A stretch of DNA of 64,000 nt from Dugong dugon (Eukaryota; Chordata; Mammalia; Sirenia; Dugongidae): the NCBI GenBank assembly GCA_030035585.1, contig CM057461.1:168775624-168839623 (forward strand). The letters are read 5' to 3'. The position numbers and the translations under genes were made by a program. Within the stretch, counting starts at the first letter, position 1. Each line of letters opens with the position of its first letter. Under the pieces are notes generated by a model that was not told where the DNA came from, did no database searches, and saw only the letters and a list, made by a program, of their open reading frames with translations. This document shows positions 22,296-33,786 of this stretch, piece by piece.

Positions 22296-22334
22296 AGATG
22301 ATAGATAGATGACTGATAGATGGATAGATAGATA
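22296..22334 (+). repeat. (GATA)n microsatellite
   Basis: An imperfect ATAGATAGATGACTGATAGA... array runs directly into an AfroSINE. A short GATA remnant (GTAGATAGACAGATAG) follows the SINE at 22536-22554. Confidence 0.9.
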
Positions 22335-22535
22335 CCCACTGCCATGGAGTCAATTTCAACTCATAGCGACCCTGTGGGACCTAGTAGAACTGCCCTCATA
22401 AGGTTTCCAAGGATGTATGTAATCTTTAGGGAAGCAGATTACCACATCTCTCTCCTGCAGAGTAGCTGGTGGGTTTGAACTGCCTACCTTTCAGTTAGCA
22501 GCCGAGGGCTTAACCACTGTGCCACCGGTGCTCCT
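22335..22535 (-). mobile_element. AfroSINE inside a GATA microsatellite
   Basis: CCACTGCCATGGAGTCAATT, then GTTTGAACTGCCTACCTTTC and CACTGTGCCACCGGTGCTCC give the complete inverted element. GATA repeats flank both sides. Confidence 0.9.
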
Positions 22536-22569
22536 AGGTAGATAGACAGATAGATTTAAAAAAAAAAAC

Positions 22570-22680
22570 ATCTGTGAAACATCTCACAGCATGGATGAAT
22601 TTGGAGGACATTATGCTGAGTGAAATAAGTCAATCATAAAAGGACAAATATTGAATAAGACCACTACTTACAAAGAAAAA
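22570..22680 (+). mobile_element. L1 3' fragment
   Basis: CATGGATGAATTTGGAGGAC, ATTATGCTGAGTGAAATAAG and AAAGGACAAATATTGAATAA match the L1 3' region in forward orientation. The same region appears inverted at 41.5 kb. Confidence 0.8.
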
Positions 22681-22682
22681 GT

Positions 22683-22755
22683 TTGTTGTTGCTGTTGTTG
22701 CTAGGTACCATCAAGTCGGTTCTGACTCATAGCGACCCCATGAACAACAGAATGA
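22683..22755 (-). mobile_element. RTE or SINE terminal fragment
   Basis: TTGTTGTTGCTGTTGTTGCT plus GGTACCATCAAGTCGGTTCT and AACAACAGAATGA is the inverted RTE terminus. It is truncated after about 70 bp. Confidence 0.8.
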
Positions 22756-22792
22756 AAAAAAATTCAAAAAACTTCCTTTGATGTTTACTAGG

Positions 22793-22864
22793 TATCTTAG
22801 GCTGGGTTCACTAGAGAAGTAAAACAAGTGAAGCGTGTGTGTGTGTGTATATATATATATATAC
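22793..22864 (-). mobile_element. ERVL-like LTR end with (TG)n(TA)n
   Basis: GGCTGGGTTCACTAGAGAAG is the inverse of the LTR end at 41310-41344 (CTCTAGAGAACCCAGCC). The microsatellite at 22837-22862 occupies the same place as the TA/CA arrays of that copy. Confidence 0.75.
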
Positions 22865-23025
22865 ACCTCCAAAAACCCATTTCCGTCGATTCTGATTCAT
22901 AGTGACCCTATAGGACAGAGTAGAACTTCCCCATAAGATTTCCAAGGAGCAGCCGGTGGATTCAAACTGCCGACCTTTTGGTTAACAGCCAAGCTCTTAA
23001 CCACTGCACCACCTGGGATCCAGAT
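22865..23025 (-). mobile_element. AfroSINE, short form
   Basis: CCCATTTCCGTCGATTCTGA, then CAGAGTAGAACTTCCCCATA and CACTGCACCACCTGGGATCC form the full inverted element. It sits in the TA-rich tract of the LTR at its left, with GATA repeats at its right. Confidence 0.92.
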
Positions 23026-23072
23026 AGATAGATAGGCAGATAACATAAATAAAATGGACAAACAGAACACCT

Positions 23073-23557
23073 GTATTAGTTTCCTGGGGCTGCTGTAACA
23101 AATTACCATAAACCTGGTGGCTTAAAACAACAGAAATTTATTCCCTCACAGTTGTGGAGGCCAGAAGTCTGAAATCAACTTCACTGGGCCAAAATCAAGG
23201 TGTAAGCAGGGCCAACTCTCTCTCCAGAGGCTCTAAGAAGAGAAGTCATTCCTTGCCTCTTCCAGCTTCTGGGGCCTGCCAGTATTCCTTGGCTTATGGC
23301 CGCATGACTCCACTCTCTTCCTCCATGGTCACACTGCCTCCTCTTCTGTCTGTTTCAAATCTTCCTCTGCCTCTCACTTATAAGAACATATGTGATTGCA
23401 TTTAGGGCCCACCCAGATTATCCAGAATAACGTCCACATCACAAGATTCTTAATTTAATCACACCTGTAAAGACCATTTTTCCAAATAAAGTAACATTTA
23501 CATGTCCCACACATTAGGACCTGATATCTTTGGGGTCCATTATTCAGCCTCACACAG
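23073..23557 (-). mobile_element. MLT1-like solo LTR
   Basis: It opens TGTATTAGTTTCCTGGGGCT and closes CCATTATTCAGCCTCACACA, with GGCTTAAAACAACAGAAATT and ACTTATAAGAACATATGTGA between. This is the inverse of the MaLR order. It is the same family as 31934-32435. Confidence 0.85.
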
Positions 23558-26247
23558 CACCCAACCTTCGTTCTTATTCCTAAGCCACAAGAGTCCAATG
23601 GCAGCTGCTCTTACAATTACATGTTAATCATGTTCTAAACAGTAAAATTAGACTTTGTTGGAACAACTTCTTCATTCCCTGAAATGCAAAGAAACACTAA
23701 AAGCAATCAGAATTTCACAAAAGACTTTCTTTAAAAGAATCTGGTTTCAAGCATGAAAAGTATATTCTTCAATATAAAAAAAGGAACAGAGCTCACTGTT
23801 CTCAGCAAACACATTGTAGGTCACATTTTTATGGCTGAATCAACAAAACGCTCTCTATAAACTACAATTTTGTGCAGCACAAACTGTTTCAGAAACACTT
23901 CTGCTGCCAAGATGAGGGGTAGAAGTGGCTCCTTTTCTTACCCTGGTGTCTCTGGAAATTCTTTCCCATGGATCTCAAGATTGCCTGTGCTAACAACAGG
24001 GATAGTATATCATCCTCCAGTGACCAGCCAGATACCCCTCTGTCTGAGGCCCAGGGAATCTCAGAGCACAAGAAATACTTCAAGTTTCTGTGGTAGAAAC
24101 CCCAGACAGCTGTTGTCGGAGGGTGTTACATATGCATAATAATGATGGCCAACCTGAAATTGCATGCTTACATGGAATCCACTGGACCCTCCAATGACTT
24201 CAATGCGTGGGTCTTGGCTAATAAATCCTCCGCATGGGAAAAACTGGCTAGAAGGCGTTGAGACGTGGAGAATGCCCAGTAGATCTTTGGTCAATATGAT
24301 TTTATGGTTTGTTTAAAAATGGTTAAATAGCTATTAAGCTTCTCTCCCTGGCCTGCCTCCCTGCCTTCATATAAGTCACGCATGCGTTCTTTCTGTCTCT
24401 CCCCTTCTCCCTCTCTCTCTCCCTCCATCCCTCTAAAACTCTCAGACACATAAACACAGACTCTCAGTAGTTTGATTGCTCCATTCTTCAGCAGAAGCAT
24501 CATGATTTTTCCACCTCTGTTGCACGTTAAGAATTCAGTTGCAACCACAAACGTGAGCTCATCAGCCTCCAGGGTCAAGTTCATCCACTCCTGAGCCACA
24601 GGAGCTTTCCCTGCACAGACAGGACACCAACTGGGGGCGGGAGGGGTGGGGGGGTAGGGGGGCAGGCATGAACTCTTTTTCTGATCCGTTCTCATTGTTC
24701 CAAGTAGCTCAGTACAATTGATAAAATTAGAAAGCTTTGTTTTCTTTTCCTGGTGATAGTTCAACCTACTCCGCTTTATTTCTGCCGGGTTGGCAATAAC
24801 TTGCCAGCTGGGTTGTTAACCAGGTTTATTAGTCACAGTCCAGGAAGTCTAAGGAAACACAACCCAAGAAAGCTCAGGGTGGCAGCGCTAGCTCCCCCCA
24901 GACCCTCTGGATCGGGCAGGAAGTCTCCTCCACCAGCGATTGCAGCGGTTGCCGGTTGGATGGCCATTTTGATCAGGAGCCAGGCCTAGATTCTTTTCCA
25001 ATGTCACTCTTGGGGAAGGCTCAGCAGTGAAACCTCTCCTGGGGAACTGTCATCCAATTGTTACACAGAACATGGATTTGCCTGACAAGCCTGAAACAGC
25101 GCAGGACTTTTTCCCAAATCCTTTATCTATGCATCGGAAGAGGGTTTTGCTTAGTATAGAGCTGTGTTTTACACGATGTGGCCTGTTGTCAGTTCGCTCC
25201 TTCTCTAACGTGTGATTTAGAATAAAAGTATGTAAAGAGCCGGAGTTAATACAATAACAAAATCAATCTTAGCATGAACAAGACAGAAACCAGAGAAATA
25301 GAAGGAGATTTAGGCCGCCCAGGCTATTGAAATTCACAAATTCAGGGATGCTGAATTTTTACATTTTGACTCATAGGATAAATCTTTATTAGCTAAAAAG
25401 ATCGTAAGAGCAAAGGTGATGTTTTCAGCAGCTTGAAAATATGACCTGAAATTCAGAATTGTATTCACTAACATTAATTTCTTCACTCACTGAAACTGGA
25501 GGAGATGGGGACATTTCTAGGAGAACATGAAACGATTCAGTTGCTTCTTGGGCACATCTATTCACGTGGAAAGAAAGAAAACTTCCATTTGAGTGGAAGA
25601 TGTTAGTGTTCACCCTGCATGCAATATTCCTACAGGGACCCTCAAGAAAGAAGGGAAGGGAGAGAGACACACAAGAGCAACAGAAGGAATTAGAAGAAAA
25701 TAGCTCCAAAGGCTCCAGGAAATCACTAACTAAATATATTGACAGGTCTTTGTTAAATAACTCTTCTCACCCTAAGTTTTTGCCCGTTAATATCTAGAAC
25801 ATACCCTTTTAAATCTAGGAGACAGAACTGGTCTTCTATAAACCATCTAGTGGTATAAACGGGAATGCAGAGAAGGCAGATACCTGCTCCCCCACCCCAA
25901 CCATCACCAATTTATACCTGTATGTTGAGAATGGTCTTCTCCCAGGTGTTCTCTTAAAATACACAGTTCTTCTAGGAGAGGTCTCATGTCAAATCCCTTG
26001 CTCATTAGCATTCATTATACTTTTAGATTTTTTCAGCAAAGGAGTCTTAAGGCCACAAAGTGGACCAAGGGCAACAGATACGGAAGTCAGGGGTCAGGAT
26101 ACCACTAGCCTCTATGGAGGCTTGACCCAAATTTGACCAGGTGTTCAGGATACAGTCCATTGAGCTAGGCTTGCAGAGTGGAAGGCAGTTTGGTGGGGAG
26201 GAAAAAAGGTACTCTTTCCTCCTGGTAGACTCAGCCCCACAGCAGGT
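23558..26247. other. Repeat-poor unique block
   Basis: About 2.7 kb without AfroSINE, L1 or LTR. It includes a G-rich tract (24633-24662), a small CpG cluster near 24885-24965 (GCAGCGCTAGC, CCAGCGATTGCAGCGGTTGC) and AT-rich stretches. The open frame 24291-24764 (minus) runs through low-complexity CT/GA and G-rich tracts and is not convincing as a gene. Confidence 0.4.
24633..24662 (+). repeat. G-quadruplex-prone tract
   Basis: Five G runs of 5, 3, 4, 7 and 6 bases are separated by one or two bases. This satisfies the G3+N1-7 quadruplex rule on the plus strand. Confidence 0.85.
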
Positions 26248-26655
26248 GTCTTAGTTTCCTATGGCTGCCATAACAAAATACCACAATGTGGGTGGCTTTA
26301 ACGAACAGAAATTTACTTTCTCACAACTCTGGAGGCTAAATGGCCAAATTCAGGATGTCAACAGGGCTATTTTGGAAATATGGTCTTTCTTTGAAGATAT
26401 TATCAGTTAAGTCATATCAAAGTAGGGTGGATCCTAATCCTAATCCCTTCTGAGTGATGTTTTATAAAAGGGGAGAACGGACACAGAAACAAGAGTCACA
26501 CAAAGGGGAAAGACAGCACGTGAGGATCCACCTACAACTAAGGAACACCTGGGGCTACCAGAAACTTAAGGAGACAAAAGAGGTCACGTTCACAGGTACA
26601 GTGGTTAGGACTTCAACATAATCTTTTTGAGGGACACAATTTTTTCCGTAACAGC
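26248..26655 (-). mobile_element. MLT1-like LTR with internal part reversed
   Basis: The left end (TGTCTTAGTTTCCTATGGCT...CTCACAACTCTGGAGGC) and right end (GAGGGACACAATTTTTTCCG) read as a minus-strand LTR. The middle (about 26365-26590: TTTGGAAATATGGTCTTTCT, AGGAACACCTGGGGCTACCA) reads as plus-strand LTR. Either the middle was inverted or a second LTR piece inserted in opposite orientation. Confidence 0.65.
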
Positions 26656-27904
26656 AGGCACACAGCTTCATGATCAACTCCCAATTTTCTCCTCAGCCAG
26701 ACCCCTTTGTGGGCTATATGAGCTGCACAACCACGGGCAGTAGCTCTGGCAAGGAAGACAAAAATTCAACTCACAATTTCACTTAGGGACTGGTCTTGAG
26801 AAAAGAACTTCTGTCAAGAGACAAGATCTCATGGCCTAATGACATTTCCTGTTTTTATTATTAGTTGACTCCATACGCCTAGCATGTCTCCTTCACTTTT
26901 TCTCTAGGTATCCCTCTTCTCCTGTCCTCTGATGGCCAAGAGGCTGGGTTATGCACTTACTGTAACTAGCTCAAATTTTCTCTATGCCTCTTCTTTCTTT
27001 GTGTCCAGAGTCTCCCATTCTCCCCTGTCCCATCTCTCCATTGTCTCCCTGTGCCCTGACACAAATGAGAAGCAAGATGTTGAATGTGTTTGGAGTATCT
27101 GTTTTGCTAGATTACTGCTGAAGAACTAACTTGTGACCTGACCATTCTAAACCTAAGGAATACTTTCCACTTACATCTTCAAAACCCTTGAGGTCTCTCT
27201 AGTGACTAGAGTCTAGTGTAATGTGCAAATTTTTACAACTACATCCATGCAATGAGGGCCAAAGGAAATATAAGACCATGACTTAGAGCGAAAATACATT
27301 GGTCATTCAATGATCTTTTTAATTTAGTAATGTAGCTGAGAGTTTAGAGAACTTCTTTAAATCTATAAGAGTTTTCCAATTATTTCTTGGACATAAACAA
27401 CATTTCTGAGAACAATAACAGTGATTTGAGGTTTAATTTGTATTGCTTTGATAGAGAGAAAATATTTACTGGGTAGCCCCTACTGACAATGGGGAAAGTG
27501 TAAGAAGCTATTGTCTCCTCTCCCAATCTGCAGTTATCATGTTTAGCAAGGCAGCCCAGTAAGCTGCTTAAATTTGTCCTCCTTAGCCTGATGGCTTATC
27601 TGCTTGGCCATGAAGTGTGAAACCAGGCCTGAAGGAGCCTCTGGCCAACTTGGTTGCCTATAGTTAAGCCTATTTGTTCAGTAATGTTTGGTCCTGGGCA
27701 AATGGCAGTGGCTGCTCTTATTGTACCCAGAGTCTCAGTACCCTGACCCTACCTAGGAGCTCACTAACATGGTCTCCACTTGGAAGACAAGTTCCTGGGG
27801 TACAGAGCACAAAAGTGACTTGGGTCAAGAAATCAGAGGCCAACTCTGAAAGACAGAATCTAAATCTAGAGAGAGGATTCCCAGAACCCCCATCCTCATT
27901 GGTA
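26656..27904. other. Unique sequence
   Basis: About 1.2 kb with no named repeat. Short open frames (26932-27129, 27674-27907) show no domain. Confidence 0.4.
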
Positions 27905-28320
27905 TAATCACTGGGGCCCTGGAATCAGATTTCCCAAGTTTGAATCCCAGTTCCACCACTTCCTACCTGGGTATCCCTGGGCAAGAGGGTTAATATCCCT
28001 AAACTTCGGGTTCCCCATCTGTAAAATGGGGATAATAATAATGCCTATACCTCAAAAGGAGCCCTGGTGGCATAGTGGTTAAGCGTTTGGCTGCTAACTA
28101 AAAGGTCAGCAGTTCAAATCCACCAGCCACTCCTTGGAAACCCCATGGGGCAGTGCTACTCTGTCCTATAGGGTTGCTATGAATTGGAATCGACTCAATG
28201 GCAACAGATCTGGTTTTTTGTTTGTTGTTGTTATACCTCAAAAAGTTCTGCGAGAATTAAATAAGATCAGCTACCTAAAACAACGGTCTTCAAACATTTT
28301 TTACTCACATACGTTTTAAA
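27905..28320 (+). mobile_element. MIR SINE split by AfroSINE
   Basis: The left part runs GGGGCCCTGGAATCAGATTT to GTAAAATGGGGATAATAATA. The right part resumes with CTGCGAGAATTAAATAAGAT, the MIR 3' region. Removing the SINE and one copy of the 12-bp duplication restores a continuous MIR. Confidence 0.9.
28058..28231 (+). mobile_element. AfroSINE, short form, in MIR
   Basis: It begins GGAGCCCTGGTGGCATAGTG and ends in TTTGTTTGTTGTTGT. A perfect 12-bp duplication TATACCTCAAAA lies at 28046-28057 and 28232-28243, giving a 174-bp insertion. Confidence 0.96.
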
Positions 28321-28667
28321 ATAATTTCGAAAAGTTATGTTTCTCTTGCATAATCATTAAATTAACACACAAACTTTTTATTATAAATTTAAATGGTTGT
28401 AAATTATGTATTTTCCAGCATGTTAAATATCTAGCTGTATTTTTATCATAATCCCGGAACTGAGGATTTAGCTTTAATTTATAGAAAATGTCCCCCACAT
28501 AACCTATTATGAGAATAAAATTTGGAAAACCAAACCTTGTTGTCAAATCAATTAGTCAAATCAAACTTTAAATCCGAAAAAGTCTGATTCCACTTTGTCA
28601 ATTCAAACATATATGTTAATACAAGTGCCCCTGACAACCTCTTTCATTCTGAATTCTAATTCCAAAA
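28321..28667. other. AT-rich stretch, possible old DNA transposon
   Basis: AT-rich with long T and A runs. The opening around 28290 (GTCTTCAAACATTTTTTACT) recalls hAT element ends, but no terminal inverted repeat pair could be confirmed. Confidence 0.3.
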
Positions 28668-28730
28668 GGAATGGGTGCATGGATGGATGGACAGATGGAT
28701 GGACGGACGGATGGATGGATGGACGAATCA
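28668..28730 (+). repeat. (ATGG)n microsatellite with GGAC variants
   Basis: An array of GGAT/GGAC tetranucleotides (ATGGATGGATGGACAG and similar) with C-containing interruptions. Confidence 0.95.
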
Positions 28731-31532
28731 GAGCCTCGCCATATGTTTGCCATCTGGACAAAATAAAGTGTCATCTCCTTTGATGTTTCTTAAGGAAGCT
28801 CTTTTTGCATAGGTCTCATGGGATCCCTCTCTCCCCAGCATCCATGGGTTCTTAAATTGTCTGTTTTGGGGATTCTCTGAGTGTATTTTCTCCCCAAGCA
28901 AATATGCCATAGTAAGAATTCTTTTCTTTTGTAATGTGGAAAAAGGATGATTATGAAAAGAGAGTCAAGGAGAACCAGGCAGACTCTGGCTGGTCAGTTT
29001 AGCAGGAAGTACATATGGAAGTTGAGGCTCGGGAAATCTATTCTTCAAATGACCCAAGCCCCTGGAAAATTTTCGTGTACTCCCAGAGGCATACATACAC
29101 CAGTTGGAAGACAGCTTATCACTTCTCACAGTCCCTAGCACCTAGCAGAAGCTCCGTAAATGTTAGCTTCAACATTATCTGGTCTCTGAGAAGTGCATTA
29201 CTATAGGTACGCCTACAATCTCCCCTACCCCTACCTCCACCCCCCTAAAAAAATCTAACTAAAAATACTGTCACATGATCAACTAACAGGTGCAATGAAA
29301 TATTAAAATACACTGAGCTAGAGAAAAGAAATGCAGTTTAACCCCCCAGCAGGAAGGTGCTCGTTCCCTGCTCCTCACATGCCTTATTAATGATGACGAC
29401 CATTTAATCACGTCCCCTGGTGGTGGGGGAAACATCTTGTTCCCATTCATTAGGTCACAATAACTTTTTTGTTCCTGCAGACTGCTTGGGACAAGGTTCA
29501 GTGCATGAAGTCACTGACAACACTACTAATTGAAATCCCATCTGAAGCCTTGCACCTACATAATGGAGACCAGCCAAATAATTCCCTGCCTTTCATAATG
29601 TCTTCTTCCTGCTCCTGTCCTGAGCTCTTGTACCTAATTCACAGCTAGTCCATTTTCTGAAGGGTTTAGACTACTCAGCCTTTGAGTACCACAGTGGCCC
29701 AAGATTTGCAGTAGAAAATTCAATGTTTGTTGAATGAATGCATACATGCATGATTGGATGAGTAAGTGAATGAATGAATAAAGAATGTAAGACCACAAAG
29801 GTTTTGATTCCCTGATCTCAAAGAAAGCCAGAATGAGACCTTCTTCAACTGTTTTTAATCCTCCTCGTTAAGCACAGCAATGACTTGGTTGACACTAATT
29901 AGGCCCTCAACAATAGCTAATGAGGTGTTCAGTAAAGTTAACCAGCCTTACATCCTGACCTCAGAAAAGGTCAAATGATTCAAAGACCCAGCTCCACAGG
30001 CAGGCAGCAAAGACCCAAGAGTGTTCCCTGGATGCTCTTTAACAGAATGGCTCTGCGACACAGCACCCTCTAGACATCAGGCTCAGCAACCAGCTGGATC
30101 ATTACTTTCCTGCCCTATAGTTGGACAAGTACATCCATTTTCCAAGCCAAATGCTCCTCCCATCCCTAGTGAGTTTGATCTACTGAGTCCTCACTGAGGG
30201 GCCTTCCCCTCTTCTAGCTTCCTTCTCTCTGCTTGAAGAAACATCCAATAACCTTACACTCCTGACCTTGCAAGATTTTATAATTACTGATTTTTGACAA
30301 TTAGCACATCCCAAAAAAACAAAAGTAGAAACCATATGCCAGTGAGAAGTAAACATGGCAAAACTTTCTATATAATGTAAGAAACCACAATTCCCTTGGA
30401 GAGGAAGTTTTGTCTATTCCACCTCCATCCCTGGATATGAAAGTAGATCATTTATTACCTTTATCTTGGGATAAAACCTAAGTAAGCAAGTCATTTTGCA
30501 GTCAACCAAATTTCAGCTGAGTTTGAAATGTTGATTGTGTCTGGAGAATGCACTAGTTTAGTTATTTTTTTAGCACTTTGGCCTGTCATAAAAACATTCT
30601 CTCAAATCCCAGTATTTCTCCTCCACCAGCATAATCACTGTGAAATGTATTATTGTTGAGAGACTCCATTCTCTCTGCCAACAAGTCCCCAGAGGGAAGC
30701 TGTAGCAGAAGAAAAGAAGTTTTTACAGTCACTTCATGAGAGAAAGTCACTCATCCACTGGACCTAATCAAGTTTTTCAAGACATGGCTCCTAGCTGACA
30801 CCTACAGCTACACAGTTTGTATTTGTACTTTTTCTTTTCCTTTCCTTTAAAAAGAAATGGCAAAAACTTATGCTTTTTCTTCCACTGCAAAACATAAATG
30901 GCCCCAAACTAGTGACTGGTATTGTGGGAGTACTAATAGAAAATTTAGTCTGCAAGTAAAAAGACTTACCAGGACCAGAGGACTAATTAACAGGTCAGCT
31001 AGATAATACATTAACGCAAGAAGAAATATGTATTTAAAAAACAGGGCTGAGTGTGTACGTACGGGGGATGGCTGCTAGCTTTGCCCCTGCTCTTTGGGCC
31101 TCTCAGAAAAGCACTAGCATGAGGTGGGGAATGGAAGTGACCTCAGTTCCAGCCCCCAATTAAAGTCTGTCTTTCTCCTCCATGAGTCATGAGTTATGTA
31201 TTAAAGTGAAGATGTTCCACAAGCCTGCGTTTGGAAACAGTGGTCTCCTTCTTGATAGTCTGACAAACAATTTAATAAGCATTGAGCTATCTGCCACTAG
31301 GTGGCATAGTCCAAGACACAAAGGATGATGGCCTTGCCTTCTCAGAGTTTATATCCCAAGGAAAGGGGCCCAATGTCCACTTTCTCTCTGTGTTTGTATC
31401 TATTGTGTGGAGGGTTGAATCTGGCATGCCTTCAACCAGAAACCTCTGCGAGCTGGCAGTCTTACCCAGTGGTTATCAGTGTTCTTAATGGGGATCCAGG
31501 GACATCTAGGGTCTGTCAATTCCTTTTAAATT
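28731..31532. other. SINE-free unique block
   Basis: About 2.8 kb with only L2-end-like debris (near 29730-29790, GAATGAATGAATAAAGAATG). The section 29370-29560 has evenly mixed composition and clustered words (TTATTAATGATGACG, CATTCATTAGGTCACAATAA). A CTCF-like motif is at 31294. No exon is supported. Confidence 0.4.
31294..31306 (+). promoter_or_regulatory. CTCF-like motif, forward
   Basis: CCACTAGGTGGCA matches the CTCF core CCASYAGRKGGC at all positions. It lies in unique sequence. The reverse reading fits less well (two mismatches at the central AG), so forward is preferred. Confidence 0.55.
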
Positions 31533-31733
31533 ATTGTTGTTAGTTGTCATTGAGACAATTCTGACTCATGGTGACACCCTGTGCTACAGAGTAGAACCAT
31601 AGGGTTTTCTTGGCTGTAAATTAACGGAAGCAGATCACTAGGCCTATCTTCCGAAGTACCACAGGGTGGGTTCAAACCACCAACCTTTAGGTTAGCAGTT
31701 GAGCACAAAACATTTGCACCATCTAGGGTTGCT
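31533..31733 (-). mobile_element. AfroSINE, long form variant
   Basis: The inverted tail GTTAGTTGTCATTGAGACAA, body GGAAGCAGATCACTAGGCCT and head CATTTGCACCATCTAGGG are present. The flanks TTCCTTTTAAATTA and CTTCCTTAATTAGC may be a decayed duplication. Confidence 0.88.
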
Positions 31734-31933
31734 TCCTTAATTAGCAAAGAAATATTACCTATAGGGTTGTTTGTTTTAGTGTTGTATTTTTCATTAAAGC
31801 TAAAAACATCTGAGTAAAACCCCCATTTTTCAATGAAAGCCATTAGGACTTCACAGTGAGCTCGTATGTAAGTAACTGATGGCAACATTCTCAGGTACAG
31901 CCCAGAGCAAAATGGTGAGGTCAGTAAAGTGTG

Positions 31934-32435
31934 TGTATTAGTTTCCTGTTGCTGCTGTAACAAATTATCACGTAGTTGGTGGTTTAAAACAGCACAAATT
32001 TATTCTCTCTGTTCTAGAGGTCAGAAGTCTGAAATAGGTCTCACTGGGCTAAAATCAAGGTGTTGGCAGGGCTGCATACCTTCTGGAGGCTGTAGGGGAG
32101 AATCTGTTTCCTTGCCTTTTCCAGCTTCCAGGGGCAGCCTGCATTCCTTGGTTCATGGCCCCTTCTTCCATCTTCAAAGCCAGCAGTGTAGCATCTTCAA
32201 ATTTCTCTCTTACTCTGACTTTCAGCCTCCTTCTTCCATATTTAAAGGACCCGTGTGATTACATTGGGACTGGTTGGATAATCCAGTATAAATCTCTCTA
32301 TTTTAAGGTCAGCTGATTAGCAAACATAATTCCTTCTGTAATGTTAATTCCCCTGTGCCATATAACATAACATATTCACAGGTTTCAGGGATTAGGATGT
32401 GGATGTCTTTGGGGGTCATTATTCTGCCTGCTACA
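31934..32435 (-). mobile_element. MLT1-like solo LTR with perfect duplication
   Basis: A 502-bp LTR starts TGTATTAGTTTCCTGTTGCT and ends TTCTGCCTGCTACA. A perfect 5-bp duplication GTGTG (31929-31933 and 32436-32440) flanks it. GTGTG is low in complexity next to TG ends, so part of the match could be chance. Confidence 0.88.
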
Positions 32436-32635
32436 GTGTGTCTTCAGCCCCTTCTTCAGTGACCCCTTTCTTCACTTTACTCCCTGCTTGGTAGAATTTT
32501 CTCCTGCACTCAAAGCTACCTAGCACAGCAGAAGCCCTTTATTTGACATGGTAGGGAATGGCTCACTATCACTGAAAAAGCCAGTTAAAGTTGCAACATT
32601 AAAAAAGAATACCTATATAGCTTAGACCAGATTTT

Positions 32636-32795
32636 CTTGGATTTTAGTATGTATGCAGATCATGTAGGGATCTTGTTAAAATACAGATTCTGATTCAACA
32701 GATCTGGGTTAAAGTCTGCATTTTCTAACAAAGCACCTATGTGAGATGAATGCCAGGGACTACAGTTTCAGTAGCAAGGGCTTAGATACTTTATT
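32636..32795 (+). mobile_element. MER5A-like hAT element
   Basis: GGGATCTTGTTAAAATACAG, ATTCTGATTCAACAGATCTG and AAGTCTGCATTTTCTAACAA follow the MER5A/Charlie-derived consensus order. Confidence 0.75.
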
Positions 32796-33275
32796 TAACT
32801 TAAAACCTAGTGTACTTTTATTTTCCAGTTTTCTGTAGGGTTGTCTCATATGGAACCACTGGTGGTGGATCTGTGATACCTTTCTTCTTAAACCGTGCCA
32901 GTAATACGTCTTCCATGATTTCTCACTTCTGTTTTCCTAGCGTAGAGTGAAAACTTAAAGACCCTGAACACAGAGCCCTCCTAGAGCTTGATCATTTTTT
33001 TCTAATCTAATCTCTTACAGTTGTATTGCCCCCACTTAAATCAATAGAATTTTTTCCAAAACATTAAACTTAGTTTTCACAATAACAAAAATGTTCACTT
33101 TATTTTTTGCATGCATAAGTGTGTAATATTTATTTAAGTAACAAATCAAAGTGACGAAAGAAGATTTAGGATCAGACATAACTGGCTCTTGGTGGGGATA
33201 CAGTCCTCAAGTGGAAGCAGTGAGAGAGGGAGCCAGAGAGGAGATTCCTAGCCACGCTGTATGGCCTTTACCAAA
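32796..33275. other. Unique AT-rich sequence
   Basis: No exon or named repeat is recognised. Confidence 0.4.
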
Positions 33276-33436
33276 TCAAAACCACCTCGTTCCCGCCGAG
33301 TGGATTCTAACTCATAGCAACCCTATAGGACAGAGTAGAACTGCCCCATAGGGTTTTGAAGGAGTGGCTGGTGGATTCGAACTGCCACCTTTTGGTTAGC
33401 AGCCCAGCTCTTAGCCATTGCACCACCAGGGCTCCA
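33276..33436 (-). mobile_element. AfroSINE, short form
   Basis: CCTCGTTCCCGCCGAGTGGA, GACAGAGTAGAACTGCCCCA and CATTGCACCACCAGGGCTCC give the complete inverted copy. No duplication was found at the flanks. Confidence 0.92.
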
Positions 33437-33786
33437 TTACAGCCTTGAGTTGGTATATATCACCAAAGAAATGGAGTTAGGTAAGAGAGTCTCTATTCTA
33501 TATTCATGTTCTTTACCTCTACCTCCTTCCTAACCTTGTCTGAGACTGCAAACAATTGCAGGCATTTAATGCATAAATCCTTCCAAAGGTATTTGCATTT
33601 CAACATCTGAAGGAAGCCTTAAGTTATAGGAAGGACTTCAGCACATGTTGTTGTTGCTGCTGTTCCTTTTGTGACTTTGGTCAGGCATGGCAGACTTTGG
33701 TCCAGAAGAAAAAAGAGGCAGTGAGTGGAGTTGAGAGAAGGGACCAGCAACCTGTTTCACAGCGTTTCCTTAGTCTTTTAAATGGA

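Noticed and set aside
24291-24764. 157-codon minus-strand frame
   Set aside because: It runs through GA-rich low-complexity and a poly-G tract. The predicted chain is low-complexity Glu/Arg/Gly and matches nothing known.
31929-32440. GTGTG duplication as strong proof of a recent LTR insertion
   Set aside because: The duplication is perfect, but the sequence is GT-rich next to a TG end, so it supports the boundary and not the age.
33420-33436. CTCF site in the AfroSINE head (CCACCAGGGCTCC)
   Set aside because: It matches the CTCF core only up to CCACCAGGG; the following GGC is CTC. Many copies share it without the full motif.
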